Shown here: one piece after another, positions 1 through 7,158 of the stretch
Numbering within the stretch: the first letter of the stretch is position 1
Layout of the letters: every line of letters begins with the position of its first letter
Source of the DNA: Phoronis pallida
Taxonomy: Eukaryota > Phoronida > Phoronidae
Direction of reading: 5' to 3'
NCBI GenBank assembly: GCA_028565715.1
Contig: JAOXYC010193021.1
Coordinates: 1-12,069, forward strand
DNA length: 12,069 bases
Program-made: the position numbers and the translations under genes
The notes under the pieces: generated by a model
The model's database searches: none
What the model saw: the letters and a program-made list of their open reading frames with translations, nothing else
What the model was told of the DNA's origin: nothing

Positions 1-590
1 ATTTCATAGTTACTCACTTTTTCAAGAACACACACTATTTAAAAAAAAATTATTTCTATAAATATGCATAAGCCGTATCCAAGATCATAAAAGTCATAAA
101 ACAAATCGTTGTAGGCTACTCATTGTTATATGAATACAAAAAACCTAAGACATGCATCGAATATTTTTGAAAAAATGATTAAAAGCGGCAGAAGTGACTT
201 TTTACAGATTTACATTTTTAAATTAAAACTTGTGTTGGCCCAATAGTATATTGTAGGCTCTAAAAGGACTTCAGGAGCACATTTAAATTAATTTGTGGAG
301 CCAGAAATTATGGGTTTTCCGAGTACGGTGCATGCAGTTCTAAATATGCATGTTTCACTTTAATTTGTTTGTATTTATTTTATGGATCGCCAATAAAAGG
401 CCAAAGACAGAATAGTTCAAAACTAGACTAGTTCTGAATTTTTCTGCCGTTTCAAAATTTGACCAGTTAAAGCATACGTTAATTGTATTTCCGTTGTATT
501 AGCTGTTTTGGGGAGGTTTATGTACTAACAAAACCCAACCATGGTGAAAATAAAAAATGGGAGCCATAGCAAAGTTTTTGAACTGTTAAC
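1..590. other. AT-rich gene-free DNA
   Basis: No coding region, RNA gene or clear repeat structure could be supported in this stretch. Both strands are rich in short A and T runs and carry frequent stops. It looks like ordinary intergenic or intronic DNA. Confidence 0.5.
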
Positions 591-593
591 CAT

Positions 594-650
594 TAATAAT
601 AATAATAATACATCGGTATTTTTATACCGCTTTATTTCAAAGCGGTTTAC
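594..650. repeat. TAA microsatellite with overlapping hairpins (repeat tail-like)
   Basis: A run of about six TAA units (594-610) is followed by two overlapping perfect stems. CGGTAT (614-619) pairs with ATACCG (624-629), and ACCGCTTT (626-633) pairs with AAAGCGGT (639-646). They share ACCG, so only one can form at a time. A TAA run followed by a short AT-rich stretch and a GCGGT-type hairpin resembles tails of short interspersed or non-autonomous elements common in invertebrate genomes. That family assignment is from memory of the pattern and is not proven. Confidence 0.45.
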
Positions 651-839
651 AATTTATAAATATTAAACAGACATGTACATACAAATCATAACTAACTAGC
701 AGACAATTCCTGCGTTTACAAATATAATAAATAATGAACCTTCAATAACTAATACATATGGGCACTGATTCATCAAACCTACGGACTATATAGGCCTACA
801 GGTGACCACAAGTTCAACCGTTTTTTCTCACCTGTATAA

Positions 840-1126
840 AAGCAAATATTTGAAGACAACAATAACACGCTAAACAACATTGAAAATCCGTGCAATCAGT
901 TGTCCAACGAGTTTGTTGCTAAGTGGATGCCAAGACAAGGTCTGTTGGCCAATTCAATGCAATGTACAATTTGTGTTGTGGGATGTAAATTGTGTGCCGA
1001 AGTCGACCCAAAGACGGTGTGTCCTGGAGATGTAAAAGACAGTGTAAGAATATTGCCATTGGGTGCTATTCGTTTGCGAAGCAGATAAAAAATTACACTT
1101 CCGCCAGGATGGGGCTCCAATTTTGA
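840..1126 (+). pseudogene. Relic of an IS1595/ISXO2/Merlin-like transposase N-terminus (frameshifted)
   Basis: Two adjacent plus-strand frames together give the N-terminal pattern typical of ISXO2/Merlin-type DDE transposases. The first frame (open from 840 to about 1012) contains AKWMPRQGLLANSMQCTIC, the usual 'W...GLL....C..C' entry into a zinc ribbon. The second frame (from about 1013 to the TGA at 1124-1126) continues with DGVSWRCKRQC, matching the family's 'DG..WRC...C' second half. The switch between 1008 and 1015 implies a small indel. The downstream 'SIR.GSFF' segment is only faintly recognisable (IAIGCYSFAK), and no DDE catalytic core follows, so the copy is truncated. An exon of a domesticated gene is possible: a pyrimidine tract and an AG precede 840. 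Decay is the simpler reading. Confidence 0.45.
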
Positions 1127-2208
1127 TTTTATGCGTTTTAATGTAAAAATTGATAATAAATGCATTTTTAGCAGGAGTAACCCCCCGGATATTTTTAGAT
1201 ACAAATGCTGTTAGCCATTTTTAATAGCCTAAAATATTTTCTCCCCTAGGGGGACGATTAGTGTATAATGCCAAAGATTTCTACGGTTAAAACATTGTGA
1301 CAATTATAAGGGATGTGTCCGATCTTTCGAATAATAAACGACAAAATTATCCCATTTTATAATGGGATTTATAAATTCAAAATGTTCACATATATGTGAA
1401 CTAGAGCAACGCTAAAGGGATGCGCCCACGGGGGTATGCAACTCGACAAATACCAAGATAGAGTTTAAAAACATTGTTCCCTTCACGCAAAAACATGTGT
1501 GCAACGCAACAGATACCAAATTTATGGGAAATGAGTACAGCAATAAGTCAAGGAAACATTAAAACCAAATTGTCAGTCAGACCATCAAAACCAAGAACAA
1601 TTAAGGAGTTTCCTTTAAAATCATTTTAATAGGAAACGTGTGTAGTAAATAAAATCAAAATGCTAATGCAACTTCAAAGATCCTTGAAGGACACAGGAGC
1701 CAGGGTCAAGAGCAATCATCTTCACAAAGTTATTAAATCAATTTACTTGAAATGTCCATACATGTCTCAAGTTCACTGCATTCATGAATAAATGGGATAA
1801 GTTTGAACAAATAAACAGTTAAAATTCAACTTACCAAGTGGAGAAAATGTCCCAGTTACCATTTCAGGCTTGCAGATACCTGTTGTCTAAAATGGTGATA
1901 TTTTATCAAACTCATACAAAATATTCATGTGCATAGATATTGGTCGAATCATTTTTCTTATTTTCATAGATTTCAATATATTATTGCTGTAAAAATATCA
2001 TCAAAAAGAAAATCATAATTCTAAACAAGTTTATAATTATGTTTCAGCACTTCATTTTTTAGTTTATCTTTTTATCAATAATAATGGAATGGAAACACAA
2101 TATGCATGCAGTTAATCATTTACCGCAATAATACATACCTGTTTTTTATACTGCAGGTCTTCATGGATAGAGTTGGCACTCAATTTGTCTAAACATTCAT
2201 GGTTTTAA
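1127..2208. other. AT-rich gene-free DNA
   Basis: No coding region or RNA gene is supported here. Apart from the two hairpins at 1349-1401, the stretch holds only short A/T runs and no recognisable element ends. Confidence 0.45.
1349..1401. repeat. Two adjacent perfect hairpins
   Basis: The sequence 1349-1368 folds with an 8-bp perfect stem (ATCCCATT/AATGGGAT) and a 4-base loop. Fifteen bases later, 1384-1401 is a perfect 18-bp palindrome (GTTCACATATATGTGAAC). No function is evident. Confidence 0.6.
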
Positions 2209-2785
2209 AGTACATCATTTCTTATTTTTAGGTACTTAATTTTTTTTAATGATTTTCACTTATAAGATAATAGACTAACAAATGATACAATGCGACTATC
2301 AAGGACTTGAGTACCATAGTAGTAGTTAGTCCATTTAATAAAAAACTAGAAAAGTAGATGTAAAAATATACATATTCACTAACTTGAAAAACTAATGTAT
2401 ACATTGTTTTACAGTATGTCATTTCTTAAACCTTTTTACATTATGGTACTTAAATAATTTTTTTTTGTTCACTTACACAATAAAGATAAACAAATGATAC
2501 ATAAACTGCAAGGAATAGAGAAGTACTGAATAGTCTACTTAATGAAAAACTAAAATACTAGATATTTAAATTTACTGTTAAATTTACAAACTTGAAAAAC
2601 TAAAAAAATCACTGTATTCCAGTTTAACATAAACTTATCTATATCTTACTGCTTTTTTTAGTTACTGTATTGAAATTATAGTAATAAGACTTAACAAATG
2701 GATCAAGGTGCTTGTGATGACTTTTGTCAACTTCACAAAAAAAAATAGAAAACTAGATATCAATATATATACATGTGCACCTTTA
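2209..2785. repeat. Three decayed tandem copies of a ~205-bp unit
   Basis: Anchor words recur in the same order with a spacing near 205 bp. The unit start 'agta..tcatttctta' is at 2209 and 2413, with a weaker third start at about 2621. AACAAATG is at 2277, 2489 and 2693. ACTAGA is at 2345, 2557 and 2752. 'acttgaaaaacta' is near 2377 and 2590. Copies 1 and 2 match best; copy 3 is more diverged and is cut short near 2785. The unit is AT-rich, has no open frame and matches no family I recognise. It is probably an old, dying satellite block. Confidence 0.6.
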
Positions 2786-3463
2786 AAATGGCTATAAAAT
2801 TGACTTAAATACACACTATGATTTGTGCCGAGCATTGATCAACTGGCCACTGCACATGAAAAATGTGTGCCTGTAACTGGACATGAACCAGAGTGTGTAT
2901 GGTATGGATCGTTACAGAACGAAAAGATAAATAAAAAAACATAAGAATTTCAGCCACACTGTACATACTCATTTTGGCAGTAATAATAAAGAATAATAGA
3001 AGACAAGAAGTGTGTAGTATCTGAACTTAATCATGAAGTGAAGTTTGTACAAGTCCTTTGTTGAAGACAACTTACTGTGTCTGAGAAAAAAAATCAATTA
3101 CATTTGCGAGGGGTGGTTTTTGAGCTTTTTATCAGATAAAAGTATACCTAATCTACAATTTTTTTTACTCAGGTGTGAAAGTAGGTATAAAACAAAGGAT
3201 TTGTAGACAACATTTCCAATCAATATAATACGCGATTTGACGCTAGATTGCAAGGCCCTCAGGGACCTGATTTTGAGGCTGTTACAAGGCTGTTTCCCCC
3301 CTTAATCTAATCCATAATCCCATGAAATTCTCCCCAGAAGTAATCAAAAATTCCCCTCAAAAGTAAAAAAACGACCCCTTAAAAAGTCAGGTTAGATATA
3401 CCTGTAAGCCCTGTTTAAACTGCACAACAAAATTGGATTCCCAAAGTAATTAACAGCAATTCG
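2786..3463. other. Gene-free stretch with C-rich interspersed segment
   Basis: There is no supported gene. From about 3240 the DNA becomes C-rich on the plus strand (runs such as CCCCCC, GACCCC), with A-runs between, and contains CTCAGGGACC. A second C-rich block with GGGCCCTGG lies near 3890-3975, beyond the fold-back repeat. The fold-back may therefore sit inside a larger decayed element of about 730 bp, but no matching terminal repeats could be shown. Confidence 0.3.
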
Positions 3464-3808
3464 TAAAGATACTGTCTCCTTGTTGTTGAGGATCTGGGGT
3501 CAAAATTCAAATCAACTTGAAATTGTGTGTACGAGTTCTTTAAAGCATATAATTAACCTGCATAGTCAAGCATTTCTAAAAAATCGGTAGAGGTAAATTT
3601 GAGCTTTTTACCCAAAAGAAGTGAATTTCAAAAACCTTGTCTGTAGACAAGGTTTTTTTTGGATATGAAGATCTCAAATTTACCCTTTTCCTGATTTTTT
3701 TGACTAAGATGCAGGTTAAGTATATTCATCAAAGGACTCGTACACAAAAATTCTAGTTGATTTGAATTTTGACCCCAGATCCTCATCAACAAGGAGACAG
3801 TATCTTTA
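3464..3808. repeat. Fold-back (long inverted repeat) element, ~345 bp
   Basis: The left arm starts TAAAGATACTGTCTCCTTG at 3464 and the right arm ends with its reverse complement at 3808. The arms (about 179 and 164 nt) stay matched inwards through GGGTCAAAATTCAAATCAACT, ACGAGT, AACCTGCAT and GGTAAATTTGAG, with small indels. They meet at a near-perfect central palindrome, CCTTGTCT-GT-AGACAAGG (about 3635-3652). A single strand could form one very long hairpin. No protein is encoded. This is typical of a fold-back or snap-back MITE. No target-site duplication could be called with confidence. Confidence 0.75.
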
Positions 3809-4179
3809 AAAAATGCTTAAATGTTTTTGACAATCTTTCAGAAAAATTACTTTAAAAACATCACCTTGTAACAAAATAGGTCACGAAAATTACCCCCTGC
3901 TTACAAAAAATGCAAAAATTCCCACCTCTGAAGACGTGGGCCCCAGTCCCTTAATTCAAGTTAGGGCCCTGGATCGGGACAAATGCAAAGACAGTACTTT
4001 TTAAAAGGGCAATTTGAAACATCAAGTGAAATTTTCCATGAATTTTGAAATTAGATAGAAGCAGTTAACAATTAAAGAAATGATTATAATTTGTACAAAA
4101 ATGAGAAATGCCCATCGAGATTATTTAAACCGCACCCCTGAAGAATATCGTTTTTGAACATCGTTTTAGCAGATAACGT
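3809..4179. other. Gene-free region downstream of the SGNH gene
   Basis: This lies 3' of the minus-strand SGNH gene and should include its 3' UTR. I see no AATAAA on the minus strand close to the stop codon. Two copies of TCGTTT (minus-strand AAACGA, at 4148 and 4161) fall just past the stop, continuing a motif enriched inside the gene. Confidence 0.35.
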
Positions 4180-5469
4180 TTAAGTATACACAGGACAGGT
4201 GTGCCCATAATGGCCTATCTCGCCACATTTGAGGCATCTCATGTAGTTTGATCTGCAGGCCCGCTCTCTGTGCCCAGTGTGGAAACATTTTTGACATTCA
4301 TACTGGGCTGATGATTTGCATTCGCCGTGGTCAGGTAGACCACATGATGAGCACTTATGTTTAAAGACCGAGTGCCAGTCTATAATGATTTCTTTTGGTT
4401 CGTCTTTGATCTCGCATGTGATATTCATCTCATTACAGATTTGCTTGAGTATCGCTTTGAAGAAAGGGTATTTCAAGTGAATCCCATCATGTGTGACTTC
4501 TTTCAGCATCTGATTATAGTCTGAGTCTGCATATCCTTTGGCCATTTCGTTGGCCAAGTTGAAAACTTGGACCTTCGTTTCTGATTTCAAATCGTATGTG
4601 ATGAGGTCGTTAAGCCTTTCGGTAAAGATGTAATCGGTGTCTCTCCGATAGCCAGGCAAGACGACACAGACATTTCGTTTTCCAACAACATAGTTTTTTG
4701 ACACCTCGACTATGTTGTTGCTCAATTCGTATAAGATTTCTTCCTGTAAGGAAAATTCCGCTCGTTTTAGTTCTTTGTTCATTCTGGCCAAATCGTTTGA
4801 GCCAAAATGTACAATAACGTTTTCAACATTGCTGAAATCAGCTACTCTTATGACGTCTTTCTCTTCAGCAGCAACTCCTCCCGATATCATTCGAACTGTG
4901 ATATCATCAGAGTTGGCCCAATTGAGAACTGGTTTATCGTATAGGATTCCTTTTATGTTGCTGTCGCCTATGATTGCCGTTTTTGAGTTGGTATCTTCGA
5001 CTAACTTGCCAATCTTGGGAACCCTGATCGTTTTTTTCTTTTTTGGCTGGTGATCGGTCGTTTTTGTACTTGTAGGTCGTTTTCGGTGAACCATTAAGGC
5101 CACCAGTGACTTTGCATCTTTTTTTGGTTTGGTGGCTTGAAGTCCAGAAGCATCTTCCTTCTTTGGTGGTGGTGCCCAGACACTTGCGGAAGTGCCCATC
5201 GACTCATCACCTGCAGAAGGGGCTGGCTTAGGCACCGATGCCACAGGAACCTTCATATCATTTTCGTTTTTCTTTTTAAGATCGTTTAGCTCCTTACGGA
5301 GCATTTTATTTTCGTTTTCGAGCGTGGCTATTCGTTTTAGAATGTCGTCGTTTTCTTTGATAATCGTTTGCAGGATTACATTCGTATTAGCTGCCATCTT
5401 TTCTTCCAATTTCTGGATGGCATTCAGAACATCGCTTTTGTCGCTCATTTCAGCATCACCTTCGTCCAT
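4180..5469 (-). CDS. Coiled-coil / SGNH hydrolase-like / zinc-knuckle protein (retroelement ORF1- or accessory-like)
   Basis: This is a 429-aa protein when started at the first ATG (5467-5469); the open frame extends only five codons further upstream, from a TTG. Domains in order: a coiled coil at about 15-70 with E/K/L heptads; a proline- and lysine-rich linker (70-155) with a PKKKK nuclear-localisation-like patch; and an SGNH/GDSL hydrolase-like domain (about 160-350) with block I GDSN (Ser170), block II SGG (196-198), block III FGSND (Asn225) and block V DGIH (Asp328, His331). All the expected catalytic residues are therefore present. The C-terminus has one degenerate and two canonical CCHC knuckles (C-X2-C-X4-H-X4-C at 392-405 and 412-425). 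Coiled coil plus esterase plus nucleic-acid-binding fingers is the layout of some LINE (CR1-type) ORF1 proteins; SGNH proteins also occur in Ngaro elements. No reverse transcriptase lies nearby. A role as a nucleic-acid-binding element protein is inferred; its esterase substrate is unknown. The frame is intact, which suggests recent activity or selection. Confidence 0.85.
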   Translation of the reverse strand: MDEGDAEMSDKSDVLNAIQKLEEKMAANTNVILQTIIKENDDILKRIATLENENKMLRKELNDLKKKNENDMKVPVASVPKPAPSAGDESMGTSASVWAPPPKKEDASGLQATKPKKDAKSLVALMVHRKRPTSTKTTDHQPKKKKTIRVPKIGKLVEDTNSKTAIIGDSNIKGILYDKPVLNWANSDDITVRMISGGVAAEEKDVIRVADFSNVENVIVHFGSNDLARMNKELKRAEFSLQEEILYELSNNIVEVSKNYVVGKRNVCVVLPGYRRDTDYIFTERLNDLITYDLKSETKVQVFNLANEMAKGYADSDYNQMLKEVTHDGIHLKYPFFKAILKQICNEMNITCEIKDEPKEIIIDWHSVFKHKCSSCGLPDHGECKSSAQYECQKCFHTGHRERACRSNYMRCLKCGEIGHYGHTCPVYT

Positions 5470-5470
5470 T

Positions 5471-5490
5471 CTAAAACAGATCAATTTAAA
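5471..5490 (-). promoter_or_regulatory. Splice-acceptor-like sequence before the SGNH start codon
   Basis: Read on the minus strand, a T-rich tract ends in TGATCTGTTTTAG, followed by a single A and then the ATG at 5469. It fits a 3' splice site that would join an upstream untranslated exon, or a trans-spliced leader, directly before the start codon. Confidence 0.4.
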
Positions 5491-5701
5491 GCAAGCTGGA
5501 AGGTAACTTTATTTTGGTATTTTGTTTAAAACAACAGTGGTTTCCTTACATCACTCCAACAAATGTTTTTATAAGATTAATAGTATATTTGATTTTCAAC
5601 TTTTCCTAAATGTAATTGCCATGGTCCCAAAAAATACATTTTTGTGAAATTTCTTTTGGAAAATATTTTCTATACCAAAGAACAAGTTTACATTGGTGTA
5701 C

Positions 5702-5821
5702 ACTGACCATTGTGCGTTCGTTAGGCGAATGAGACTCTTCTCATACTGTCTTATATGCGATTTATCACCAGCGTCAGTATGAGAACAGTCACATTCGACT
5801 AACGAACGCACAATGGTCAGT
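5702..5821. repeat. 120-bp near-perfect hairpin (snap-back MITE-like) between two genes
   Basis: Two 47-nt arms (5702-5748 and 5775-5821) match as inverted repeats at 44 of 47 positions and are separated by a 26-nt loop. The outer end is ACTGACCATTGTGCGTTCG. TA dinucleotides flank it (5699-5700 and 5822-5823), but with a one-base asymmetry on the left, so a Tc1/mariner-type TA target duplication is possible but not certain. It lies between the stop of the coiled-coil gene and the start of the SGNH gene, in a region that transcription from upstream would cross. Confidence 0.75.
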
Positions 5822-5896
5822 TAAGTTTAACAACACCTGTTTGAAAGACAAAGAACAAGTATCTATATAATTTTAGTTTGAAGTTATAATTTTCAT

Positions 5897-6529
5897 TTAA
5901 TTTTTTTTCTTTTTATCGAGAGGACCTTTGGTTGCATCTTTTATATTACTGTCACGTCGTCTTTGCTTTTTCTCAAGAGGCTCACATTCGTCCACCTCTG
6001 AAGCAGCTCTCTTGACCATTTTTTCTTTGGAATCGTCTCCGGTTTTCGTTTTTTCAATGGGCTCGTTTTTTTGTTTTTTTTCAATAGGCTCGCTTTTGTT
6101 GGTTCCTTGATGAGGCTCGTTTTTGTTTGCCTCTGAAGGTGCGAATATGTCACTTGAATCATCATTATCATCATCATCATCATCACAAATAACTTGTGAT
6201 AAACTTGCATTCAAAGAAAGTTCCAAATCATTATTAGAACTTTTTAATTTTTCGTTTTCTTTTTTGATCTCCAGTAACTCTTTTTCAAGTTGCTGTTTTT
6301 CGTCCAATATAATCTTCACATTGTTTCGTATTTGAGCAATCGCTTGATTTGCTACCTTTGAAAAGGCATTCAATTCTTTTGACATTGATTCATAATCGTT
6401 TTTGAACTTAGTTACATCATTTTCAACCGTCACACTAAATGTGGAGGCTCGCATCAGAACATCAGTTGTTTGTAAAAATCGATCGCATTTGTCTTTGAAA
6501 GAATCTATGTTCTTGTTAAGATATGCCAT
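5897..6529 (-). CDS. Coiled-coil, acidic/basic-repeat protein of unknown function
   Basis: This is a 210-aa protein starting at the first ATG (6527-6529); 11 open codons precede it, then an in-frame TGA, so the frame cannot extend. I do not recognise the family. The N-terminal half is helical, with a clear coiled coil at about 70-113 (DEKQQLEKELLEIKKENEKL). An acidic run of Asp follows (about 116-124, CDDDDDDNDD), encoded by an ATC/GAT microsatellite at about 6157-6186. The C-terminal third is charged and repetitive: EPIEKKQKN, EPIEKTKTG, EPLEKKQRRR and GPLDKKKKN are degenerate copies of one module, rich in likely nuclear-localisation sequences. An ATTAAA hexamer (5901-5896) overlaps the TAA stop and could act in polyadenylation. 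The gene lies upstream of and co-oriented with the SGNH gene, separated by 427 bp containing a long hairpin. A nuclear structural or nucleic-acid-associated role is inferred only from composition. Confidence 0.7.
   Translation of the reverse strand: MAYLNKNIDSFKDKCDRFLQTTDVLMRASTFSVTVENDVTKFKNDYESMSKELNAFSKVANQAIAQIRNNVKIILDEKQQLEKELLEIKKENEKLKSSNNDLELSLNASLSQVICDDDDDDNDDSSDIFAPSEANKNEPHQGTNKSEPIEKKQKNEPIEKTKTGDDSKEKMVKRAASEVDECEPLEKKQRRRDSNIKDATKGPLDKKKKN
6157..6186 (-). repeat. GAT/ATC trinucleotide run encoding an Asp tract
   Basis: On the plus strand this is a run of about ten TCA/ATC units with one interruption. On the coding strand it is GAT repeats giving the Asp run of the coiled-coil protein. 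It is a likely site of length variation between alleles. Confidence 0.7.
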
Positions 6530-6530
6530 G

Positions 6531-6550
6531 CTGCAAGTAAAACTATTTTT
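6531..6550 (-). promoter_or_regulatory. Splice-acceptor-like sequence before the coiled-coil gene start codon
   Basis: Read on the minus strand, AGTTTTACTTGCAG is followed by one C and then the ATG at 6529. TTGCAG after a T-rich tract is a strong 3' splice-site match. It mirrors the arrangement before the SGNH gene. Confidence 0.45.
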
Positions 6551-6591
6551 TGACAACCTCACTCAGTATGATACCTTTAATTCATTAATAG

Positions 6592-7158
6592 ACTGTCCCC
6601 TTCCCCCAACCACTGAACACTAAATGTAGCTTTGAATGCGATATCTCAGCCGTCTGAAATGTAACAAACCTTCGAAGAAATACTGGATAATTCCTCAGCC
6701 ATCGTTTGAAAGTAAATTATTTTGTAAATTTGTTTTTTCGACGAGGAGCTCGGAAAAAGAGCATGTCATACATTGAACCTTTATAGTGTCTCCTCAACTG
6801 TCAGATGATGTAGAATTTGAGGAACAAACACTGTTTAAAGGTGTACATCGCTACTTACGAATGAAGGTAGTAACACATATTGGCAACGAAAAATGATCAA
6901 ACTGTGTTAAAGAAACGGATGAAACGCCGTATTTCAATAATTCATAATTCGACATTCGTAAGTAACGATGTATCCCCTTAAGCGATGTCTTATGGAATGT
7001 TTTTGAGACAACAAGACAAGCATTGTTCATGTAAAGTTTTATTAAATTCTATCAAAAAATACAGGTTCAGTTAAATTAATTATAAAGGCTGTAGTGTAGT
7101 ATATGTGGAAACTGTAAAGTGTTCAATCGTTGGTGGTGTTCTTTAGTTGGGGGACAGT
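6592..7158. mobile_element. Possible decayed DNA transposon bounded by ACTGTCCCC inverted repeats
   Basis: ACTGTCCCC (6592-6600) is matched in inverse orientation by GGGGACAGT (7150-7158). A little further in, each side carries a run of Cs, then CCAAC or ACCAACG, then TGAACACT, consistent with longer imperfect terminal repeats. No coding capacity and no clean target-site duplication were seen. The TTAA-flanked MITE at 6839-6977 would be nested inside it. The evidence is weak and the family is not assigned. Confidence 0.3.
6839..6977. mobile_element. 139-bp MITE with TTAA target duplications
   Basis: Terminal inverted repeats of 25 bp match at 21 positions: AGGTGTACATCGCTACTTAC at the left (6839 on) and GGGGATACATCGTTACTTAC as the inverse of the right (ending 6977). 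TTAA lies directly outside both ends (6835-6838 and 6978-6981). TTAA duplications are characteristic of piggyBac and Kolobok families, and this element is too short to encode anything, so it is a non-autonomous copy. The purine-rich tip fits Kolobok at least as well as piggyBac, but I cannot decide. Confidence 0.7.

Noticed and set aside
896-1204. 102-codon open frame on the minus strand
   Set aside because: It overlaps the transposase relic in antisense, has no recognisable domain and reads as low-information sequence.
4712-5506. Two plus-strand open frames inside the SGNH gene
   Set aside because: Serine/phenylalanine-rich antisense shadows of a minus-strand gene with clear domains.
5596-5811. 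71-codon minus-strand open frame
   Set aside because: It runs through the 120-bp hairpin and has no family resemblance; the opening is explained by the repeat.
4180-6529. Reading the two small genes as ORF1 of a complete LINE
   Set aside because: No reverse transcriptase follows the SGNH gene to its 3' side (1-4179), and the coiled-coil gene has no LINE ORF features.
5928-6623. Several open frames on both strands overlapping the coiled-coil gene
   Set aside because: They are alternate-frame translations of the GAT run and the lysine-rich repeats; the 5897-6529 frame has the coherent coiled coil and the better start.
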